Shown in pieces: positions 1 to 5,528 of a DNA stretch of 64,000 bases. The stretch is from a virus. Position numbers and translations under genes: made by a program. The notes beneath the pieces were generated by a model, which saw only the letters and a list, made by a program, of their open reading frames with translations, was not told the DNA's origin and searched no databases. Position 1 is the first letter of the stretch. Every line of letters starts with the position of its first letter. Location: positions 19,597 to 83,596 of the IMG/VR virus record IMGVR_UViG_3300042197_001058, one strand, 5' to 3'.

Positions 1-20
1 GGACGCCATCCCCCATAGAT
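1..20. repeat. 20-bp direct repeat, copy 1 (window edge)
   Basis: Matches 80-99 at 19 of 20 positions. It may be truncated by the window edge. On the minus strand each copy reads ATGGGGGAT then a GC-rich hairpin arm. Confidence 0.6.
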
Positions 21-79
21 TAATCGACTCTCTAGTTCCTATGGCTGAACCCACGAAGTAATTATATGAATCGTAGTGG

Positions 80-99
80 GGACGCTATCCCCCATAGAT
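80..99. repeat. 20-bp direct repeat, copy 2
   Basis: Second copy of the 1-20 repeat. It includes GGGGA-CGCTA-TCCCC, a 5-bp stem with a 5-nt loop, just downstream of the minus-strand promoter at 107-134. Confidence 0.6.
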
Positions 100-106
100 A
101 AGCACT

Positions 107-134
107 ACTATACAGCGTTTAAGCCCGCTGTCAA
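107..134 (-). promoter_or_regulatory. sigma70-type promoter
   Basis: Minus strand TTGACA (129-134), 16-bp spacer, TATAGT (107-112). It reads off the left edge through the 20-bp repeats. Confidence 0.6.
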
Positions 135-320
135 CCCCACCTCGCATAACGAACGGTAGGTTTATCGTAATGGCTTAACCCTATCTAGTCCCGAGCATGG
201 ACCTACGAATGTTTGTATTGTTAGGACCGATTGTAGAAAACGTTTCCTAGGACATCAACTACCGTTTTTACCGGCTACTCGGCCCGACATAACCAACAAG
301 CGTTTGCTTGTTCTTCAGTC

Positions 321-348
321 ATTCTACACTCTATTATCGGCTTGTCAA
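321..348 (-). promoter_or_regulatory. Cassette-boundary promoter with CGATAAT box
   Basis: TTGACA (343-348), 16-bp spacer holding CCGATAAT, TAGAAT (321-326). AT-rich UP-like sequence lies upstream. It reads into the ORF-less 1-320 region. Confidence 0.7.
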
Positions 349-378
349 TAGGATTTGCTTGAAAAAATATTTTTTGAT

Positions 379-459
379 GCAAAGCGTTGTGGGGTAAGCA
401 ATTACGACGCAGCGGGCCGCGGCCACTCGCCCTAAGTGCCCTTGGGCTAAGCACTTAGA
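379..459. repeat. Composite inverted repeat element A
   Basis: Two 28-bp imperfect palindromes (379-406 and 432-459) around a 25-bp GC-rich centre containing GGCCGCGGCC. The second one forms an 8-bp stem, CTAAGTGC/GCACTTAG. It lies 12 bp past the stop codon of the next minus-strand gene. Confidence 0.85.
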
Positions 460-471
460 GCGAGGAAGCGT

Positions 472-951
472 TTAGGCTTCTACCGTTTCGTCAAAGAAAG
501 ACCCACAATCAAAATCATTCCAAATACCCACAGGAATCATATCCTTAGTCTTATATTCGATATAGTTATCATATCCATCAGTCCATATACCACAAAAGCA
601 CATTCCTGGCTCAAAATAACTAGCATGAACCTTATAGCCCAACTCATCCAGTTTTTCATATAATCCGATGGGAGGAGCCCAAGCACTGTCAAATGAACAA
701 CAAGCCTCATTGTCCACCACAGTGGCCTTTAGACCATGAAACTCTTCTCTCTCTGTTCCTAAGTCCGCACCAATATCCCACTTTGTTCCCCAGTTATTTA
801 CGCACCAATCGTACCATCCATCGCCAATATCGCTTGGTATAGGTAGAAACTCATTACAAACAGTTCCTTTATTGTAAGACTCCACAAACCTATCCATAGC
901 AGTCTTATCTGCATGGGAAACGGTCAACTTATTCAGGCACCAGTTAGGCAT
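472..951 (-). CDS. YubB/Api92-like protein (MPNWC family)
   Basis: 159 residues. The N-terminus MPNWCLNKLTV is the hallmark of the phage and plasmid family with a ferredoxin-like fold (YubB, Api92). The family is common in phage accessory regions but its biochemical role is not known. The rest has many aromatic residues and cysteines and ends in an acidic tail. GAGGAAC lies upstream of the ATG. The start overlaps the end of the 57-codon gene at 944-1117, so the two are probably translationally coupled and share the promoter at 1127-1155. Family assignment is fairly sure; function is open. Confidence 0.85.
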   Translation of the reverse strand: MPNWCLNKLTVSHADKTAMDRFVESYNKGTVCNEFLPIPSDIGDGWYDWCVNNWGTKWDIGADLGTEREEFHGLKATVVDNEACCSFDSAWAPPIGLYEKLDELGYKVHASYFEPGMCFCGIWTDGYDNYIEYKTKDMIPVGIWNDFDCGSFFDETVEA

Positions 952-1117
952 TTTTATAGTTCCTCAAAAACTTTAGAATATCGTGCAAGTAGTACGACCA
1001 GTATACCACCTCATCGCCATTATGCAACTCGTAGTGATAATGACAAACCAGAGCAAGTCCCTTGCCGTTAGCAATCATCTCCACAATGCTAAACGTATCG
1101 TCAGAGTAGTCTACCAT
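944..1117 (-). CDS. Hypothetical small protein (57 aa)
   Basis: Begins MVDYSDDTFSIVEMIANGKG and ends in LKFLRNYKNA. It has no recognisable domain and is His/Tyr-rich in the middle. Its stop overlaps the start of the YubB-like gene, the usual sign of coupling in this array. No Shine-Dalgarno is visible. The ATG lies only 9 nt after the -10 box TAGAAT (1127-1132), so the message is probably leaderless or nearly so. It is too short for most gene finders but is supported by promoter position and overlap. Confidence 0.6.
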   Translation of the reverse strand: MVDYSDDTFSIVEMIANGKGLALVCHYHYELHNGDEVVYWSYYLHDILKFLRNYKNA

Positions 1118-1126
1118 AGATTTTAG

Positions 1127-1155
1127 ATTCTAGCATAGCCATTATCGGCTGTCAA
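1127..1155 (-). promoter_or_regulatory. sigma70-type promoter
   Basis: TTGACA (1150-1155), 17-bp spacer with CCGATAAT, TAGAAT (1127-1132). The -35 contains the TGA stop (1152-1154) of the upstream gene. Confidence 0.75.
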
Positions 1156-1331
1156 GTGTCCTCAACTTTAGAAACTTTTTCGATTAGATTGTGAATCATT
1201 CCTTTATAGAATTCTTCTTGTTTATCCTTCAAAAGATATAGACCAGCAATAAGCATACATATTTCAAACTGAGAAAATTCTACATTTTTAGTTTTGAATA
1301 AAGATTCAACAGCATTCGATATTGCACTCAT
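1152..1331 (-). CDS. Hypothetical small protein (59 aa)
   Basis: Begins MSAISNAVESLFKTKNVEFS and ends KVSKVEDT. It is a mixed amphipathic, probably helical protein that I do not recognise. The Shine-Dalgarno is AGAGGAC just before the ATG. Its stop codon is the TGA inside the -35 box of the next promoter, so coding and regulatory sequence overlap by design. It is the second gene of a two-gene unit after the 47-codon gene at 1384-1527, with about 50 nt between them. Confidence 0.65.
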   Translation of the reverse strand: MSAISNAVESLFKTKNVEFSQFEICMLIAGLYLLKDKQEEFYKGMIHNLIEKVSKVEDT

Positions 1332-1346
1332 TATAGTCCTCTAAGT

Positions 1347-1388
1347 TTCGCTGACTACACCCACACAACCCAAATCCGTAGGATTAGG
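1347..1388 (-). repeat. 42-bp downstream repeat, copy 1
   Basis: About 33 of 42 positions match 4052-4093. Both copies lie at the 3' end of a small minus-strand gene (1384-1527 here, 4099-4257 there). Function unknown. Confidence 0.6.
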
Positions 1389-1527
1389 CAGGACAGTTAT
1401 CTAGTATTCGTTCAACCCAAAGATACCGTCCGTATTTATCAGTGGCTTTTGCGTATGCTTCGTATTCGGATACTGCGGTTATATAACCAACAATCCGATT
1501 ATTTTGCCAAACTCGCCAAGTGTGCAT
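1384..1527 (-). CDS. Hypothetical small protein (47 aa)
   Basis: Begins MHTWRVWQNNRIVGYITAVS, followed by an EYEAYAKATDKYG segment. The pattern of a short beta strand pair then an alanine-rich helix ending in YG resembles that of the 56-codon protein at 9187-9357, so the two may be distant relatives. The Shine-Dalgarno is strong (AAGGAGA, 7 nt from the ATG). Its promoter at 1546-1573 has a perfect TATAAT. No function can be given. Confidence 0.7.
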   Translation of the reverse strand: MHTWRVWQNNRIVGYITAVSEYEAYAKATDKYGRYLWVERILDNCPA

Positions 1528-1545
1528 CACTTTCTCCTTAGCCTG

Positions 1546-1573
1546 ATTATATCTATTATCGGCAATTTGTCAA
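1546..1573 (-). promoter_or_regulatory. Cassette-boundary promoter with CGATAAT box
   Basis: TTGACA (1568-1573), 16-bp spacer with CCGATAAT, perfect TATAAT (1546-1551). Drives 1384-1527 and 1152-1331. Confidence 0.8.
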
Positions 1574-1589
1574 GAAAAATTTAGTTATC

Positions 1590-1670
1590 GTAACCCTATA
1601 TTAGATAAGCACTTATGGAAAATTTAGCGGCGCCGCCCCGTCCTAAGTTCTGCCATAGCAACAACTTAGG
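1590..1670. repeat. Composite inverted repeat element B
   Basis: 28-bp units at 1590-1617 and 1643-1670, with a 25-bp centre containing GCGGCGCCGC. The right unit has a perfect 8-bp stem, CCTAAGTT/AACTTAGG when the flanking C is included. Confidence 0.85.
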
Positions 1671-1698
1671 ATTAGGGGTTTTTATGGACGCTCAATTT

Positions 1699-2106
1699 TT
1701 AGAGAACCATCGCGGCTACCTTACGAAACAAGGGATGAGAGATAGGCAACCTACGCACGTTCTTAGTACGCTCTGCATAAAAATTGCGAATCTTACCATC
1801 ATTCGTCTGGCAAGTAACCAGATGCTTAGTACGTTTGAAATTAGGGTCATTAGCCCGATACCGACTGCGAGCATTGAGCCTGCGAATCTGGAGATCGTCC
1901 AGCGTATAAACCGGCTCGATAACCTTGGCAAGAACACGCTCGGGATCACCATGATGTGGTTGCTCATATTCAAAGTTGAAAATATCTCCAACCTTGGCAT
2001 TAGCAAGAGAACCATGCACACCACGAATCGCACTAAACAGAAAGAAACCCACAGCAAACACCACGCCAACACCAACCGCAACAAGAGTAATCGTCGTATC
2101 GTTCAT
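1699..2106 (-). CDS. Membrane-anchored hypothetical protein
   Basis: 135 residues. Residues 7-27 form one hydrophobic segment that should act as an N-terminal membrane anchor. The remainder is soluble and basic (KVGDIFNFEYEQPHHGDPER, later RRLNARSRYRAND), which suggests a cytoplasmic domain that may touch nucleic acid or lipid. AAGAAAGG precedes the ATG. The promoter at 2149-2176 lies immediately upstream. The overlapping ORFs on the other strand and frame here look like shadows. Function is not recognised. Confidence 0.75.
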   Translation of the reverse strand: MNDTTITLVAVGVGVVFAVGFFLFSAIRGVHGSLANAKVGDIFNFEYEQPHHGDPERVLAKVIEPVYTLDDLQIRRLNARSRYRANDPNFKRTKHLVTCQTNDGKIRNFYAERTKNVRRLPISHPLFRKVAAMVL

Positions 2107-2148
2107 ATCAAACCTTTCTTAGAGAAATCTAACCATGACGTTTCCAAC

Positions 2149-2176
2149 ATTCTACACTATTATCATCAATTGTCAA
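2149..2176 (-). promoter_or_regulatory. Internal sigma70-type promoter
   Basis: TTGACA (2171-2176), 16-bp spacer with the variant TGATAAT, TAGAAT (2149-2154). The -35 contains the TGA stop (2173-2175) of the upstream gene. Confidence 0.75.
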
Positions 2177-2394
2177 GAGCAAACTTGAGCAAAATTTTCC
2201 ACAATCTCGCTGCGGAAAGAGCATACAGCAAGTCCGCTTGTCGCAACCAGCGTATCCATCATAATCCCCAGATATTCTGCACGTTCCATAGCATTACTAG
2301 TGTCATGCTCAGGAATATCCAGTGTAAACTCCTTATCCACCCCAACCTCACCACTTTCAGTTTCGACCACAATATCAAAGAAACGGTGTTGCAT
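2173..2394 (-). CDS. Hypothetical small protein (73 aa)
   Basis: Begins MQHRFFDIVVETESGEVGVD. Acidic in the first half, more hydrophobic after EYLGIMMDTLVATSGLAVCS. No family recognised. AGAGGAC lies upstream of the ATG. The stop codon is embedded in the -35 box of the promoter for the downstream membrane protein gene. First gene of its cassette, read from the promoter at 2419-2447. Confidence 0.7.
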   Translation of the reverse strand: MQHRFFDIVVETESGEVGVDKEFTLDIPEHDTSNAMERAEYLGIMMDTLVATSGLAVCSFRSEIVENFAQVCS

Positions 2395-2418
2395 ACTGTC
2401 CTCTCTTTCTTGCGTTCT

Positions 2419-2447
2419 ATCCTACAATACTATTATCGGCTTGTCAA
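2419..2447 (-). promoter_or_regulatory. Cassette-boundary promoter with CGATAAT box
   Basis: TTGACA (2442-2447), 17-bp spacer with CCGATAAT, TAGGAT (2419-2424). Confidence 0.65.
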
Positions 2448-2477
2448 GCGAAAAATCTTAAAAAAATTTTTTTGATC

Positions 2478-2558
2478 GTAAAGCATTAAGGAGTAAGAAC
2501 TTACGTCAAATCCGGCGGTGTCGCTTGCTTCTAAGTCTTTTAATTGCAAGACTTTAGA
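2478..2558. repeat. Composite inverted repeat element C
   Basis: 28-bp units at 2478-2505 and 2531-2558, with a 25-bp centre (CCGGCGG). It ends 2 bp before the stop codon of the gene at 2561. Confidence 0.85.
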
Positions 2559-2560
2559 GA

Positions 2561-2854
2561 TTAATCCTCTTTCCAAGGATAAGGCTGCACATAAGGTCCG
2601 TAAAAATCATATAAATATTTAAAATTTTGATCATTGTGATACTGGTAATTTTTTATAAGCTCCTGCACAGCACACTGATACAATATAATAGGACCCATCT
2701 TATTCCAACAATAATTACGATAACCATCTTTCGTAATCATGGTAACGAAGCCATTACCAAATCTCATAATAGTACCCCAAACATTCTTACCATGGTAGGT
2801 AAAGTTTAGAGTATTACTCAACCAATAAGGCCAATACGGATTATTACCGTTCAT
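2561..2854 (-). CDS. Hypothetical aromatic-rich protein (97 aa)
   Basis: Begins MNGNNPYWPYWLSNTLNFTY. It is unusually rich in Tyr, Trp and Asn throughout and ends PYPWKED. No family recognised. The ATG start (2854) is chosen over the GTG one codon upstream because it forms a TGATG overlap with the stop of the preceding gene, showing coupling. It is the last gene of a four-gene operon (3334, 3119, 2854, 2561). Confidence 0.75.
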   Translation of the reverse strand: MNGNNPYWPYWLSNTLNFTYHGKNVWGTIMRFGNGFVTMITKDGYRNYCWNKMGPIILYQCAVQELIKNYQYHNDQNFKYLYDFYGPYVQPYPWKED

Positions 2855-3117
2855 CACAGCCCCTTCCGTAGATAGGATATTTCCCGCCCATTATGCATCA
2901 TCTCACGATACAACTCAACACGACGAGCCTTTTCCCTCTTCTCTTCTTCGTGGTCAGTTTCACTACGTTCCATACTATCGCACTTGTCTTCCAGATCGGC
3001 CAAACTCACACTATCAGTTCTATGATCTTGAAAGTTTTCAGGAAGCAAACTATTAGGAACCAGTACTATATCCTTCACAATCTCATTCAGTTGAGCAATC
3101 AGTTCATAACCGTTCAT
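2854..3117 (-). CDS. Hypothetical protein (87 aa)
   Basis: The start is set at MNGYELIAQLNEIV, because CAGGAG sits at the right distance and the upstream gene stops 1-2 nt before this ATG. A longer frame to 3165 would overlap that gene. The protein is acidic and then charged helical (DHEEEKREKARRVELYREMM), which suggests a coiled coil. Function unknown. It overlaps the following gene by TGATG. Confidence 0.75.
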   Translation of the reverse strand: MNGYELIAQLNEIVKDIVLVPNSLLPENFQDHRTDSVSLADLEDKCDSMERSETDHEEEKREKARRVELYREMMHNGREISYLRKGL

Positions 3118-3118
3118 T

Positions 3119-3328
3119 TCAAACTCCTGCTGGTACATAGTGCTGTTGCATATCCATACGCACATCGTTCAAAGTTCTATAGTGACCAACATAAGTCAAC
3201 TGTGGCATAAGATGATACAACACAAAATGATTCCAGTCAAGAGGCTTTTCCAGGTACACAACTCTAAAACCCATCAACTGAGCATCGAACTGCAAGTCAT
3301 CCAGATCCATATTACTCAACTTTTTCAT
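3119..3328 (-). CDS. Hypothetical protein (69 aa)
   Basis: Begins MKKLSNMDLDDLQFDAQLMG and contains an aromatic, His-rich middle part. No recognised family. GAGGAA precedes the ATG. It sits second in the operon, 5 nt after the gene at 3334-3522, and its stop is followed directly by the next start. Confidence 0.75.
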   Translation of the reverse strand: MKKLSNMDLDDLQFDAQLMGFRVVYLEKPLDWNHFVLYHLMPQLTYVGHYRTLNDVRMDMQQHYVPAGV

Positions 3329-3333
3329 ACTAA

Positions 3334-3522
3334 CTATTCCTCAATCTCACTTACATAGCACTCACAACCATATTCGTCATAAGCCTTACGTTTGGCTTCG
3401 CTAGCAGTATGACAATCCACTACCGTTCCTAGGTGCTTATTGTCACTCTTACGATAGACAACATACATACCCGTATCATGACGATTATACGGATTCCAAC
3501 GATCCTCATAATATCTACTCAT
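3334..3522 (-). CDS. Hypothetical protein (62 aa)
   Basis: Begins MSRYYEDRWNPYNRHDTGMY; then a segment VVDCHTASEAKRKAYDEYGC of the type seen in several small phage proteins (beta strand, helix with alanines, YGC), and an acidic end. GAGAGAG acts as Shine-Dalgarno. First gene of a four-gene operon read from 3548-3575. Function unknown. Confidence 0.75.
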   Translation of the reverse strand: MSRYYEDRWNPYNRHDTGMYVVYRKSDNKHLGTVVDCHTASEAKRKAYDEYGCECYVSEIEE

Positions 3523-3547
3523 TTTTCACTCTCTCTTTCATCTTTGG

Positions 3548-3575
3548 ATTCTACCATATATTATCGGCTTGTCAA
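3548..3575 (-). promoter_or_regulatory. Cassette-boundary promoter with CGATAAT box
   Basis: TTGACA (3570-3575), 16-bp spacer with CCGATAAT, TAGAAT (3548-3553). Drives the four-gene operon 3522 to 2561. Confidence 0.8.
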
Positions 3576-3605
3576 GAGAAAAAACTTAAAAAAAATATTT
3601 TAGCT

Positions 3606-3685
3606 ATAAAGTGTTGAGAAATAAGAACTTACGACCAGCTCGGCCGCACCCGCCACCCTAAGTGCCGAAGCACCAAGGGTTTAGG
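3606..3685. repeat. Composite inverted repeat element D
   Basis: 28-bp units at 3606-3633 and 3658-3685, 24-bp centre with CGGCCG. The right unit extends to a long stem, CACCCTAA/TTTAGGGTG (3654-3688). The stop codon of the next gene is 8 bp away. Confidence 0.85.
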
Positions 3686-3692
3686 GTGATGT

Positions 3693-3989
3693 TCACTCAA
3701 AATCCACAAAAATAACCTGATGATAGCCTCTAGGCTTTACGGTATAACTATCTCCGTAATCATAAGTATCGGCCTTAACCCCCGTCATTCCAGCCAGAGC
3801 CTTAGCCTTGCGAACGATATTACGTTGCGAAGCATGTTTATGAATGGTAAACTCATGACGCTTTACCCAACCATAGTTAGGTTCACCACCAAAAGTATCT
3901 GTGTGAGTAACATTAACCTTCACCATATTCTTCTCATTCTCCTTGGGAATATAAGCATTAATCCAATCTTGCAGAGTCATACCAGCCAT
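3693..3989 (-). CDS. Conserved-type phage hypothetical protein (98 aa)
   Basis: Begins MAGMTLQDWINAYIPKENEK, followed by a beta-rich part with TDTFGGEPNYGWVKRHEF and a short Arg/Lys-rich helix (RNIVRKAKALAGMTG). This layout looks like a family often seen in phages, but I cannot name it. The ATG at 3989 is preferred over an upstream TTG (3995) because AAAGGA lies 7 nt upstream. Own promoter at 4012-4039. Confidence 0.75.
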   Translation of the reverse strand: MAGMTLQDWINAYIPKENEKNMVKVNVTHTDTFGGEPNYGWVKRHEFTIHKHASQRNIVRKAKALAGMTGVKADTYDYGDSYTVKPRGYHQVIFVDFE

Positions 3990-4011
3990 AACCAATCCTT
4001 TCTTTTTATAG

Positions 4012-4039
4012 ATTCTACACTGTAATTTTTGATTGTCAA
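4012..4039 (-). promoter_or_regulatory. Internal sigma70-type promoter
   Basis: TTGACA (4034-4039), 16-bp AT-rich spacer without the CGATAAT box, TAGAAT (4012-4017). Confidence 0.75.
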
Positions 4040-4051
4040 GACCGCTATATT

Positions 4052-4093
4052 TTCGCTGACTACAGCCACACCAGCCGATTCCATAAGATTAGC
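4052..4093 (-). repeat. 42-bp downstream repeat, copy 2
   Basis: Matches 1347-1388 at about 33 of 42 positions. It begins just past the stop codon of the 52-codon gene (4099-4257). Confidence 0.6.
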
Positions 4094-4098
4094 AGAGA

Positions 4099-4257
4099 CT
4101 ACCAGTCATTTATAGCCTGATTATTCCTTGATTGACGGGTACGGAGTCTCTTGGGTCTATTGTCGTGCTGACCCGAGCCGCTATTGTGGACGTTATGACC
4201 CTTGCCAATTGCCCAGATTGGCTTAACTTCCAGTTTGATTTTTTGCTTTTTCATCAT
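4099..4257 (-). CDS. Hypothetical basic small protein (52 aa)
   Basis: Begins MMKKQKIKLEVKPIWAIGKG, then HNVHNSGSG and a strongly basic stretch (NRPKRLRTRQSRNN) before INDW. The basic, Gly/Asn-rich character suggests a nucleic-acid-binding peptide, but no family is recognised. There is no Shine-Dalgarno; the first ATG lies 6 nt past the -10 box of the promoter at 4264-4291, so translation is probably leaderless (ATG at 4257 or 4254). Confidence 0.6.
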   Translation of the reverse strand: MMKKQKIKLEVKPIWAIGKGHNVHNSGSGQHDNRPKRLRTRQSRNNQAINDW

Positions 4258-4263
4258 ACGCTT

Positions 4264-4291
4264 ATCTTACTCTATTATCGGTCAGAGTCAA
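4264..4291 (-). promoter_or_regulatory. Cassette-boundary promoter with CGATAAT box
   Basis: TTGACT (4286-4291), 16-bp spacer with CCGATAAT, TAAGAT (4264-4269). Start codons 6-9 nt downstream imply a leaderless message. Confidence 0.7.
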
Positions 4292-4320
4292 GAGAAAACT
4301 TCAGAAAAAATATTTTGTCT

Positions 4321-4401
4321 CTAAAGTCTTGTCATATAAAGACTTATGGCTTGTTTTTGCGGCCCGCCGCGACGTAAGTGCTTACGCCACAACGGTTTAG
4401 A
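4321..4401. repeat. Composite inverted repeat element E
   Basis: 28-bp units at 4321-4348 and 4374-4401; 25-bp centre with GCGGCCCGCCGC. A 21-bp stretch across the centre and second unit is identical to element I (7858-7938). It abuts the stop codon at 4402. Confidence 0.85.
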
Positions 4402-4605
4402 TCACACCATTTCTTCCAGAGGAAAGCCTTCCTCATAGAGCAAATCATGTGCCGCTTCCACTGCAATATCATTGGCTTCTTGCGGATTCAGTTCTGGATC
4501 ATAGTAATTGTACAGATCAAAATCTGGCAGATCACCAAGAGAGAGACCACACTGTTTATTCAGTTCAGCATTTACCAACTGTCGAAACTCTTTTATCGTC
4601 AACAT
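4402..4605 (-). CDS. Hypothetical acidic protein (67 aa)
   Basis: Begins MLTIKEFRQLVNAELNKQCG, then DLPDFDLYNYYD and an acidic helical tail (EANDIAVEAAHDLLYEEG). It resembles small acidic proteins seen in many phages, none with a known role. The start overlaps the stop of the preceding gene as TAATG, so translation is coupled. The composite repeat follows the stop directly. Confidence 0.75.
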   Translation of the reverse strand: MLTIKEFRQLVNAELNKQCGLSLGDLPDFDLYNYYDPELNPQEANDIAVEAAHDLLYEEGFPLEEMV

Positions 4606-4883
4606 TAGAAATCTTCTCCATAATAGCCATAATCCTCGTCTGTCCCAAATCCAGCATCTCGCATGGCACTGTCGAAATCTCCATCCATACTATCATCGAC
4701 ATCATCATTCCAAACATCTTCTTCCTCGTTCTCATAATCATCATCAGTATGAGTAGAAATCTCATGATCCGCATCCGGATGATAGTTACTACTATCCTCG
4801 TCAAAGTAATCGTTATAATAGTCGTAATTCATATCATCCTCATAAGAGTTATCAGGATCAAAAAGGGGATCTGGGTGACTCAT
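4605..4883 (-). CDS. Extremely acidic protein, possible DNA mimic (92 aa)
   Basis: By my count 26 Asp and 9 Glu in 92 residues, one Arg and no Lys, with Tyr spaced among the acids (YEDDMNYDYYNDYFDED). Proteins of this composition in phages often mimic DNA and block restriction enzymes, nucleoid proteins or repressors; that role here is inference only. Low-complexity spacing could equally mean a disordered chaperone-like peptide. AAAGGAAC precedes the ATG. The gene is coupled to the downstream acidic protein gene (4402-4605). Confidence 0.75.
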   Translation of the reverse strand: MSHPDPLFDPDNSYEDDMNYDYYNDYFDEDSSNYHPDADHEISTHTDDDYENEEEDVWNDDVDDSMDGDFDSAMRDAGFGTDEDYGYYGEDF

Positions 4884-4884
4884 A

Positions 4885-4968
4885 TTAGTTCCTTTCCAGA
4901 GTGAGGTTCAAATAAAGGAATCCGAAGTATAGCACGACTCCGCATACCGTCAAGAGCAAATCCAACAT
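4885..4968 (-). CDS. Single-TM micropeptide (27 aa)
   Basis: MLDLLLTVCGVVLYFGFLYL plus NLTLERN: one clean transmembrane helix. It starts on a TGATG overlap with the stop of the gene at 4968-5126, has GGAGG 9 nt upstream, and ends two nt before the ATG at 4883. It therefore exactly bridges the two neighbours. Its coding sequence also contains the promoter at 4926-4953, which argues some caution. Confidence 0.45.
   Translation of the reverse strand: MLDLLLTVCGVVLYFGFLYLNLTLERN
4926..4953 (-). promoter_or_regulatory. Internal sigma70-type promoter
   Basis: TTGACG (4948-4953), 16-bp spacer, TATACT (4926-4931); no CGATAAT box. It lies inside the 27-codon ORF and drives the acidic protein genes. 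Confidence 0.6.
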
Positions 4969-5126
4969 CAAAACGCCTCCTCGGGGACAAAATCTTCTAC
5001 ACACCCCACCACATCTGCCCAATCCCAAAAGTTAATTTCGACATTGGGATCATCAATAGGCTCAATCATACCATCGTCGGCCATCTCTGCAAGAATCCGA
5101 TTCACATCATCAAAATCGTTGAGCAT
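4968..5126 (-). CDS. Hypothetical acidic small protein (52 aa)
   Basis: Begins MLNDFDDVNRILAEMADDGM and ends VEDFVPEEAF; 16 acidic residues by count. No family recognised. The Shine-Dalgarno is very strong (GAGGAGGAAG, then AATC and the ATG). It is the first gene of its cassette and overlaps the 27-codon TM peptide by TGATG. Confidence 0.65.
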   Translation of the reverse strand: MLNDFDDVNRILAEMADDGMIEPIDDPNVEINFWDWADVVGCVEDFVPEEAF

Positions 5127-5151
5127 GATTCTTCCTCCTCTTGATGCTCTG

Positions 5152-5180
5152 AGTCTACACTAATTATCGACCAAATGCAA
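5152..5180 (-). promoter_or_regulatory. Cassette-boundary promoter with CGATAAT box
   Basis: TTGCAT (5175-5180), 17-bp spacer with TCGATAAT, TAGACT (5152-5157). Confidence 0.6.
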
Positions 5181-5243
5181 GTTCAAACTTTGGAGAAAAA
5201 CAAAAATTTTATGGCACAGTATTTGCGTGTGTAAAGATTGATC

Positions 5244-5324
5244 CTAAGTCTTTATGCTGCAACGACTTAGGTATCGCGGGGCGGGCCCTTTATGACGTAA
5301 GTCTTTACGCCACAAGGGTTTAGA
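5244..5324. repeat. Composite inverted repeat element F
   Basis: 28-bp units at 5244-5271 and 5297-5324; 25-bp centre with GGGGCGGGCCC. The left unit has a perfect 8-bp stem when the flanking C is counted (CCTAAGTC/GACTTAGG). Confidence 0.85.
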
Positions 5325-5330
5325 GCTAGT

Positions 5331-5402
5331 TTAGATATTAGCGAATAAAGCTACTACAGAACCGAGAATAAAAGAAACAGCCCAAAGAATTTCTTTACTC
5401 AT
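5331..5402 (-). CDS. Single-TM micropeptide (23 aa)
   Basis: MSKEILWAVSFILGSVVALF plus ANI: one transmembrane helix. The ribosome site is weak (AT-rich leader), but the gene sits in a row of similar peptides just before composite element F, in the usual position of the last gene of a cassette. Confidence 0.5.
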   Translation of the reverse strand: MSKEILWAVSFILGSVVALFANI

Positions 5403-5417
5403 TTTTATTTCTATTTT

Positions 5418-5513
5418 TTAGTGGAAAACCAAGTCAGAAACAAGCCAAGCACTACCAATGCCAACAACAAATCCCACACCCATCCACATCCAATCTATTT
5501 GTATATCGACCAT
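5418..5513 (-). CDS. Single-TM micropeptide (31 aa)
   Basis: Begins MVDIQIDWMWMGVGFVVGIG and ends VSDLVFH. One Gly-rich transmembrane helix after a short polar N-terminus. AAAGGA lies upstream of the ATG. It lies 15 nt upstream of the next TM micropeptide gene. Confidence 0.6.
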   Translation of the reverse strand: MVDIQIDWMWMGVGFVVGIGSAWLVSDLVFH

Positions 5514-5528
5514 CCGTGATCCTTTATA

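Larger units (their letters stand above)
1..320 (-). ncRNA. Gene-free, structured region; candidate non-coding RNA
   Basis: No ORF longer than about 20 codons is visible on the minus strand, although two good minus-strand promoters (321-348 and 107-134) fire into the region. The predicted transcript from about 314 starts with a perfect 7-bp hairpin (295-312, loop GTTT on the plus strand) and contains further pairable blocks, for example GTAGGT with ACCTAC. A 20-bp sequence is repeated at 1-20 and 80-99 with one mismatch; the second copy forms a hairpin with stem GGGGA/TCCCC. A structured RNA or a long regulated leader of a gene beyond the left edge are both possible. Confidence 0.3.

Noticed and set aside
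1-320. tRNA gene in the left end
   Set aside because: One stretch resembles a T-loop (GGTTCA) but lacks the conserved bases after it and no cloverleaf can be formed.
1615-2475. 286-residue plus-strand ORF
   Set aside because: It runs opposite to two well-supported minus-strand genes with promoters and ribosome sites and spans their promoters; composition is not protein-like. A shadow frame.
4052-4080. Small ORF starting MESAGVAVVS in the 42-bp repeat
   Set aside because: It would read through the whole promoter at 4012-4039 and has no ribosome site; the other repeat copy lacks the ATG.
4449-4904. 151-residue plus-strand ORF rich in Ile/His
   Set aside because: Antisense shadow of the acidic protein genes at 4402 and 4605; Asp/Glu codons read backwards give Ile/Val/His runs.
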